Positions 6,188 to 10,879 of a stretch of DNA of 10,879 nt are shown here, in pieces. The stretch covers positions 1 through 10,879 of the forward strand of contig JAUQXG010000389.1 of the NCBI GenBank assembly GCA_030834765.1, written 5' to 3'. Every line of letters starts with the position of its first letter. Position 1 is the stretch's first letter. The notes beneath the pieces are model-generated. The model did not search any database. It saw nothing but the letters and a program-made list of their open reading frames with translations, and was not told where the DNA came from. Source of the stretch: Lutispora sp. Lineage in GTDB: Bacteria > Bacillota > Clostridia > Lutisporales > Lutisporaceae. A program made the translations under genes and the position numbers.

Positions 6188-6882
6188 ACGGAGTCACCTC
6201 CAAACTGATAACCAAATCCATAGATGGTCTTTATATATCTCGGGTTCTCAGAATCATCTTCCAATTTCTTTCTAAGCCGCATAATTGTCATATCAACACT
6301 CCGGCTGTCACCCAAATAATCGTACCCCCATATAATTTCCAAGAGTTCATCTCTGGTAAAAATCTTTTTGGGCCTTTTTGAAAGAGTTTCAAGAATTTTA
6401 AATTCTTTTGCTGTCAGGGAAACTTGATTTCCATCCTTTAGCACCCTTTTTGCTTCTAAATCAATTTCCAGTTCCCCACATATAATTGGCTCCATCTTGT
6501 CATTTTTAATCTGGTCACTAGGTTCATATCTTCTTAGTACCACTTTGATTCTAGCTATAAGTTCTCTATTATCAAAAGGCTTTGTAATATAATCTTCTGC
6601 TCCAAGCTCAAGTCCTAACACTTTATCAATGGTTTCATTCTTTGCAGATAACATGATAACGGGAATTGTGGATTTTTTTACAATTTCCCTGCAAAGATCG
6701 TAGCCGGAATAGTCAGGTAACATTAAATCCAGCAAAACCAAATCCGGACGGAAGGAGTTGATCTCCCTAAGTCCAATAACACCGTTTTCAGCAGTTTTTA
6801 CCTGATAATTTTCTCTTTTAAGCACCAATTCAATCAGATCTCTGATTGCGATCTCATCATCAATTACAAGAATCTTTTTCAT
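6184..6882 (-). CDS. OmpR/PhoB-family response regulator
   Basis: The 232-aa regulator has a receiver domain (about 1-120) with the acidic pocket D8-D9, the phosphorylation site D52 (L-L-D-L-M-L-P), the switch residue S79 and K101 in I-T-K-P-F-D. A winged-helix DNA-binding domain (about 133-230) carries the typical L-T-A-K-E-F-K-I-L-E-T-L and the ending S-V-D-M-T-I-M-R-L-R-K-K-L-E...T-I-Y-G-F-G-Y-Q-F. It is phosphorylated by the kinase encoded just downstream and then binds tandem DNA repeats. The ATG at 6882 has AGGAGA 8 nt upstream. The gene follows a long untranslated stretch (6883-7198) with its own promoter candidate. The ACAAG repeats before the lipoprotein gene are a likely target, by inference. 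No copy of that element was seen upstream of this gene itself. Confidence 0.95.
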   Translation of the reverse strand: MKKILVIDDEIAIRDLIELVLKRENYQVKTAENGVIGLREINSFRPDLVLLDLMLPDYSGYDLCREIVKKSTIPVIMLSAKNETIDKVLGLELGAEDYITKPFDNRELIARIKVVLRRYEPSDQIKNDKMEPIICGELEIDLEAKRVLKDGNQVSLTAKEFKILETLSKRPKKIFTRDELLEIIWGYDYLGDSRSVDMTIMRLRKKLEDDSENPRYIKTIYGFGYQFGGDSV

Positions 6883-6929
6883 TTAGAAGTTCTCCTATTT
6901 AAAGCAATATTATTTTTAACACAATAGAA

Positions 6930-6945
6930 TAGGAATCATTTCCTA
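6930..6945 (-). other. Hairpin in the response-regulator leader
   Basis: TAGGAA (6930-6935) and TTCCTA (6940-6945) are perfect inverted copies around 4 nt, about 50 nt before the regulator's start codon. No T-run follows on the - strand, so it is not an obvious terminator. Confidence 0.35.
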
Positions 6946-6961
6946 ACTAGCCATAGCTTCA

Positions 6962-7055
6962 GGAGCAGCACATAGCATCCTTCAGTATGGGATAGAAAGC
7001 AACAGCGGTACTATTTTAACATAGTGCCGTCAAGTTCATACTAGCATCGTGCTCC
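6962..7055 (-). other. Nested inverted repeats: possible structured leader RNA or miniature-element remnant
   Basis: Three inverted pairs are nested. The outer pair is GGAGCA (6962-6967) with TGCTCC (7050-7055). The middle pair is AGTATG (6984-6989) with CATACT (7037-7042). The inner pair is CGGTACTAT (7006-7014) with ATAGTGCCG (7021-7029), with one mismatch and a 6-nt loop. The unpaired stretches on each side are the same size twice over, 16 nt and 7 nt. The element lies between a promoter candidate and the response-regulator gene, so it would be transcribed in that gene's 5' leader. It matches no riboswitch class that I recognise. Confidence 0.42.
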
Positions 7056-7095
7056 ACATTTACCATTTAAGCTTTTATACTGAAATAGCATATTT

Positions 7096-7124
7096 ATTAT
7101 ACCACGTATTAAATTGCTCAATAA
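7096..7124 (-). promoter_or_regulatory. Candidate extended -10 promoter for the response regulator-kinase operon
   Basis: On the - strand TGG-TATAAT (-10 at 7096-7101, TG at 7103-7104) forms an extended -10 box. A weak TTATTG (7119-7124) lies 17 nt upstream. Transcription from here would give a leader of about 200 nt including the nested inverted repeat at 6962-7055. The remainder of the 6883-7198 gap shows no gene and no clear terminator for the exporter. Confidence 0.5.
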
Positions 7125-7198
7125 ATAGAAAGAAGTAATAAAAGCAGGCTGATGATAAACTCTTCATCCATTGAAAAAATAATAGATAGTGACTTTTC

Positions 7199-9013
7199 TC
7201 AAGCTATGCTTTTTTGCACAAATTGGCTATTATAAATGTCTGCGTAGACACCGCTCTTTGCAACCAGATCCTTATGACTTCCGGTTTCAACAATATCACC
7301 ATTATCCATAACCAAAATCCGATCTGCATCGTAAATCGTTGACAGCCGATGGGCAACCACAAAGCTTGTGCGCCCTTTAAGCAGCCGCTTCGTGGCACTT
7401 TGAATGATGAGCTCCGTGCGACTGTCCACGTTTGAGGTGGCTTCATCAAGAATGAGTATTTCCGGGTCGGAAACAAAGGCTCTAGCAATTGTGATAAGCT
7501 GTCGCTGCCCCTGAGAGATATTGTCGGCCTCCTCATTCAATATAGTGTTATAGCCATTCGGGAGCTTCTGGATGAAATCATCGGCGTAGGCGGCTTTGGC
7601 AGCAGCATATATTTGCTCTTTCGTGGCATTTTCATTTCCATAGCGGATATTATCATAGATCGTACCGGAGAAAAGCCATGTATCCTGTAACACCATGCCA
7701 ATTCGTTGCCGTACTGATTGCCGGTCTACATTTCGGATATCTATGCCATCCATGCGTATACCGCCGTCCTGTATCTCATAAAACCGTTCCAGCAGATTGA
7801 TAAGAGTAGTCTTTCCCGCACCGGTATGTCCGACAATGGCCACCATTTGCCCAACCTGAACAGCTATGCTAAAATCTTTCATTAACGGTTCATCTGTGTA
7901 ACCGAACTTCACATGATCAAAGGACACCTTTGCTGTTTCATCACGATGATTTGGAAATTCTTTATTGTATTCCTCCATTTCCTCTGCATCCAGCATTTCA
8001 AATACCCGCTCCGCTGATGCAACCATGGCGATGAAATTACCCCAGCTCTGCAATATCTTCATAATCGGGTTCGTAAATTGACTTGAATATTGAAGAAATG
8101 CTGTCATATCACCGATGAGGAGCGTTCCAGCCACAACATGAACAGAGCCTATTACAGCAATCAAGACATAAATGATATTTTGTACAAGAGACATGCTGGG
8201 CATCATGATGCCGCCGAAGAACCGTGCCTTCCATCCTGTTTTCACCATATTTTCATTAATAGCATCAAATTGTTGAGTTGCTTTATCCTCGCCGTTAAAG
8301 CTCTTTACAACAGAAAATCCTTGATGTGTTTCTTCGATTTGCGTGTTTAATTCTCCTAATGATTTGTAATACGCCTTTGTGTATTTATTGGTGCTGGGTG
8401 TTGTGATAATCATGATTATGATGGTGCCGGGAATGATGAGGCAAGCGAGCCCGGTTAAGAGCGGGCTGATGGAAATCATCATCCAGAAAAATCCTACGAG
8501 AAGAACAATGCTGGAAAGCAAATCGGTTAAGCTCTGCTGCAAATTCGTAACGATGTTGTCAATATCGTTGGCTGCCACTGACATCAAATTGCCGTTTGAG
8601 TGTTTATCAAAATACGAGACGGGAACCTGATTCATTTTGGCTTTTAGCTCATTTCTGAGTGTATATGTGGATTTTTGAGCAACGAGAACCATAATCCGCT
8701 GTTGCAAAAAAGTTGCAATGAATATACCCACATACATAGCGGCAACGGAAAGCAGTATAATGCCAATTTGGTCAAAATTGATTCCTGTGCCTTGACGAAG
8801 CCCGTCAAAGATAAGCGTAATGGCAGCTCCCAGTCTTTTGGGGTTGTATACCTGCATCACTGTACCTATGATTGTTGCCATAAAAGCCAAAATAATCATG
8901 AAACTGCTTTTTTTGATGTAAGCTGCAAGCCGCTTAATGGTCGCCCACATATTTTTAGGTTTTTGAACAATCTTGCCTTTAAAGCCCACACTTTCGTTAT
9001 TTTTCTTGCTCAT
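7199..9013 (-). CDS. Heterodimeric ABC exporter subunit with canonical Walker B Glu (TM288/LmrD-like)
   Basis: The 604-aa half-transporter has six membrane helices (about residues 35-330) fused to an ATPase domain. Its motifs are Walker A GHTGAGKT (395-402), Q-loop Q443, Walker B I-L-I-L-D523 followed by the catalytic E524, and switch H555 in V-V-A-H-R. Its signature is altered: I-S-Q-G-Q at 499-503 replaces S-G-G-Q. It therefore supplies the working Walker motifs of the competent ATP site and the faulty signature of the degenerate site. This pattern is known from TM288 and related exporters, in which the partner has the opposite set. Substrates of the family include drugs, lipids and peptides; the one used here is unknown. 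The ATG at 9013 overlaps the partner's stop by 4 nt (ATGA), and GGGAGG lies about 10 nt upstream. No clear terminator follows. Confidence 0.93.
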   Translation of the reverse strand: MSKKNNESVGFKGKIVQKPKNMWATIKRLAAYIKKSSFMIILAFMATIIGTVMQVYNPKRLGAAITLIFDGLRQGTGINFDQIGIILLSVAAMYVGIFIATFLQQRIMVLVAQKSTYTLRNELKAKMNQVPVSYFDKHSNGNLMSVAANDIDNIVTNLQQSLTDLLSSIVLLVGFFWMMISISPLLTGLACLIIPGTIIIMIITTPSTNKYTKAYYKSLGELNTQIEETHQGFSVVKSFNGEDKATQQFDAINENMVKTGWKARFFGGIMMPSMSLVQNIIYVLIAVIGSVHVVAGTLLIGDMTAFLQYSSQFTNPIMKILQSWGNFIAMVASAERVFEMLDAEEMEEYNKEFPNHRDETAKVSFDHVKFGYTDEPLMKDFSIAVQVGQMVAIVGHTGAGKTTLINLLERFYEIQDGGIRMDGIDIRNVDRQSVRQRIGMVLQDTWLFSGTIYDNIRYGNENATKEQIYAAAKAAYADDFIQKLPNGYNTILNEEADNISQGQRQLITIARAFVSDPEILILDEATSNVDSRTELIIQSATKRLLKGRTSFVVAHRLSTIYDADRILVMDNGDIVETGSHKDLVAKSGVYADIYNSQFVQKSIA

Positions 9014-10728
9014 ACCGCTTTCGCCTCCCTATAAAACTGAGAATCAATAATTTCTTGATAGACAAGATTTGTTTCTTTAAGTGTTTCGTGATTGCCAAGG
9101 CCGGCGATCTTTCCATTATCCAGAACGACAATCACATCTGCATTCATGACGGTGCTGATGCGCTGCGCCACAATGACGGTGATGGCCTCTTTCAGCTTTG
9201 CGCACATTGCAGTCCGTACCGCCCCTTCTGTTTTGAAGTCCAGCGCCGAAAAAGAGTCGTCAAATACGTAGATAAATGCATCTTTAAGAAGTGCCCTTGC
9301 AATACAAAGCCTCTGCTTTTGTCCACCGGAGAAATTACCGCCGCCTTTTTCCACCGGGCTGTCAAGACCTTCCGGCAATGTACGAACAAATTCTGTGGCT
9401 TGCGCCATGTTCAGTGCCACCCATATTTCATCATCTGTAGCATCCGATTTGCCCTCCAGCATATTGGAACGGATGGTACCGAAGAACAAGGTGGATTTTT
9501 GCGGGGTAAAGCTGACCAGATCACGAAGTTTCCTTTGCTCCATATGGCGGATGTCTGTTTCACCGATGCGGATACAGCCTTTTTCTACGTCATACAGCCG
9601 TGATATCAGGTTTACAAGGGAGGATTTGCCATCTCCGGTGCTGCCGATAATCGCCAGCGTTTGCCCTCCATGTACAGTAAAACTAATATCCTCTAATGTC
9701 TTTTTCTCGGCTCCCTGATACCTGAAATCAACATTTTCAAAGGTAAGCGATGTTTTATCTGCGCTTACGGTTATGTCCGGTTCCCTGACACTTAAAGGCA
9801 TATCAAGCACTTCATAGATTCTCTTTGCTGAGATTTGTCCCCGTGGAATGCCTAAAATAACATTGGTCAGCATTCCGAAGCCCATCAATATTTGCACGGA
9901 ATAACTGATTGCCGCCATAATAGCGCCGGTTTCAATGGTTCCATCCCCCACGCCTTTACCACCCATCCATACGATAAATACGGTAGCTAAACTGACAAGC
10001 ATGGTTACAAGCGGAATCGAGATGCTCATGATCGTCCCCGCCGTTATATATGTCTGAGTGTATTCGCGGTTTACGGCTTTATACTTCTCATACTCTTCCT
10101 TTTCTTTGCCGAAAGCACGAATCACCTTTACTCCCATAAGTCCTTCCCTAAAAAAGAGGTTCAGATTGTCTAATAGTCTTTGCATTTTTGCATATAAGGG
10201 GCTTGCATAACGATAGATCACAAAATACGAGACACCCAAAATCGGTACTGTGCACAGGAAAACGAGTGCTAAAGCAGGACTGAGCAGCCAGGTCATAATA
10301 ATTCCCCCAATGAGCATTGCCGGTGCGAGTATTAAAAATTTAAGCCCGCCTTCCACTAAAGTTTGCACTTGCGTTACATCATTGGTATTGCGAGTGATCA
10401 AAGAGGAGGTACCTATCTGATCAAATTCATGCTTTGAAAAGCTGAGTACCTTGCGATAAATATCCGACCGCAGTTCTCCCCCCAATTTGTAAGATATTTG
10501 CGAGAACAAAAATGTGTTGCACAGTGCACCTAAAAGGCTGAATACAGAAAGTGCAATCATCAGATATCCTTTCGACCAGATATAGGAAATATTTGATGTC
10601 CGCACGCCAATATCGACGATATCAGCAGTAACTCTTGGCAGATACAGCGCACAGATGATTTGTATGATTAAGAAGCCAATGGCTATTATTGACTGTATAA
10701 TCGGTAGTCTTTTGACAATCTTAAACAT
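9010..10728 (-). CDS. Heterodimeric ABC exporter subunit with degenerate catalytic site (TM287/LmrC-like)
   Basis: The 572-aa partner half-transporter has six membrane helices (about residues 8-300) and an ATPase domain with Walker A G-S-T-G-D-G-K-S (362-369). Its signature F-S-G-G-Q (466-470) is canonical. The catalytic residue after Walker B is Asp (V-F-D490-D491) instead of Glu, and the switch histidine is Gln (Q522 in I-V-A-Q-R). Its own ATP site is thus expected to hold ATP without efficient hydrolysis, while its signature completes the working site of the other subunit. This mirrors the asymmetric TM287/288 exporters. The ATG at 10728 is preferred because GGGAGGGG lies just upstream. 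An in-frame TTG at 10749 lies before that site and would add seven residues. It is the first large gene of the unit and overlaps a short leader ORF. Confidence 0.93.
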   Translation of the reverse strand: MFKIVKRLPIIQSIIAIGFLIIQIICALYLPRVTADIVDIGVRTSNISYIWSKGYLMIALSVFSLLGALCNTFLFSQISYKLGGELRSDIYRKVLSFSKHEFDQIGTSSLITRNTNDVTQVQTLVEGGLKFLILAPAMLIGGIIMTWLLSPALALVFLCTVPILGVSYFVIYRYASPLYAKMQRLLDNLNLFFREGLMGVKVIRAFGKEKEEYEKYKAVNREYTQTYITAGTIMSISIPLVTMLVSLATVFIVWMGGKGVGDGTIETGAIMAAISYSVQILMGFGMLTNVILGIPRGQISAKRIYEVLDMPLSVREPDITVSADKTSLTFENVDFRYQGAEKKTLEDISFTVHGGQTLAIIGSTGDGKSSLVNLISRLYDVEKGCIRIGETDIRHMEQRKLRDLVSFTPQKSTLFFGTIRSNMLEGKSDATDDEIWVALNMAQATEFVRTLPEGLDSPVEKGGGNFSGGQKQRLCIARALLKDAFIYVFDDSFSALDFKTEGAVRTAMCAKLKEAITVIVAQRISTVMNADVIVVLDNGKIAGLGNHETLKETNLVYQEIIDSQFYREAKAV

Positions 10729-10798
10729 GAACAACCCCTCCCTTTTCAAGCAATGAATCTTTATTTAATTCATTCAAATATTTTGTATACAGATTCAT
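10721..10798 (-). CDS. 25-codon leader ORF overlapping the exporter start
   Basis: The ATG at 10798 has a strong GAGGTGA ribosome site (10803-10809) four nt upstream. It encodes 25 residues beginning M-N-L-Y-T-K-Y-L-N-E-L-N and ending with TAA at 10721-10723. The stop lies 8 nt inside the exporter gene, so the frames overlap and the exporter's GGGAGG lies within this ORF. This layout suits translational coupling or a regulatory leader peptide. It could also be the remnant of a regulator gene, since exporters of this type often follow one. A stop codon sits in frame just upstream of the ATG. No known peptide was recognised. Confidence 0.5.
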   Translation of the reverse strand: MNLYTKYLNELNKDSLLEKGGVVHV

Positions 10799-10820
10799 AA
10801 AATCACCTCAATTTGTTTTA

Positions 10821-10857
10821 TGAACTTATTTTAGAGGAGAAATTCAAACGGAGTTTA
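10821..10857 (-). promoter_or_regulatory. Weak promoter and dyad candidate upstream of the exporter operon
   Basis: On the - strand TAAAAT (10828-10833) is a fair -10, but no good -35 is visible at 16-18 nt. An imperfect 26-bp dyad (10821-10846, outer arms TGAA...TTCA, 8 of 13 positions paired) covers it, as would suit an operator. Upstream, GGAG...TTTAAAC and GGAG...TCAAAC look like loosely repeated units. The true promoter may lie beyond the window. Confidence 0.28.
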
Positions 10858-10879
10858 AACAGATAAGAGTTTTCGAAGA

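Noticed and set aside
7141..7198. Rho-independent terminator after the exporter operon
   Set aside because: There are T-rich stretches on the - strand but no GC-containing stem before them, so readthrough toward the response regulator cannot be excluded.
8675..9034. Open frame on the + strand across the exporter gene junction
   Set aside because: It is antisense to conserved exporter sequence, low in recognisable motifs and explained by the codon bias of the real genes.
9055..9603. Long open frame on the + strand (182 codons)
   Set aside because: It lies wholly antisense to the exporter ATPase domain, whose Walker, signature and switch motifs are clear. The translation shows no family features and no ribosome site was found.
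10729..10749. TTG at 10749 as start of the first exporter subunit
   Set aside because: It lies upstream of the GGGAGGGG site that is well placed for ATG 10728, and the extra residues are translated ribosome-site sequence.

Overview
The window looks like a piece of a low-GC Firmicutes (Clostridia-type) chromosome. The evidence is AT-rich intergenic DNA, strong AGGAGG/GAGGTG ribosome binding sites, frequent GTG/TTG starts, a lipoprotein with a Gram-positive-style signal, and gene families common in Clostridia. No tRNA, rRNA, transposase, phage gene or CRISPR array was seen, and no species can be named from sequence alone.

Left part (1-2000). The window opens inside the ATPase gene of an iron-siderophore/cobalamin-type ABC importer (+ strand). 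It converges on a stand-alone URO-D superfamily methyltransferase-like gene (- strand) with a His-x-Cys...Cys zinc motif, and a bidirectional hairpin terminator lies between them. A 395-bp divergent intergenic region follows, with tandem partly palindromic AACGGGA boxes, a second short direct repeat and promoter candidates.

Middle (2100-4050). A perfect consensus sigma-A promoter, embedded in GATAA-type repeats, drives a small membrane protein (DUF2975 type) and a 70-aa YozG-like Cro/CI regulator. A CbrA/geranylgeranyl-reductase-like FAD protein follows on the same strand. A second bidirectional terminator closes this unit.

Right part (4050-10879, all - strand). In transcription order it carries a 25-codon leader ORF, the two subunits of a heterodimeric ABC exporter (4-nt overlap), a long and partly self-complementary untranslated region, an OmpR-type response regulator and its histidine kinase (4-nt overlap, TTG start), then a lipoprotein. 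The lipoprotein's promoter is bracketed by repeats of an ACAAG/GTTACAA element. The exporter has one canonical and one degenerate ATPase site, visible directly in the motifs, as in TM287/288, LmrCD and similar multidrug exporters.

Functional reading (inference): the two-component system probably senses an envelope signal and may control the lipoprotein and possibly the neighbouring exporter. The DUF2975-regulator pair is probably autoregulated. The novelty is mainly in non-coding structure: the 6962-7055 nested inverted repeat, the repeats around the lipoprotein promoter, the 1994-2051 boxes and the coupled leader ORF. No wholly new multi-gene system is evident.
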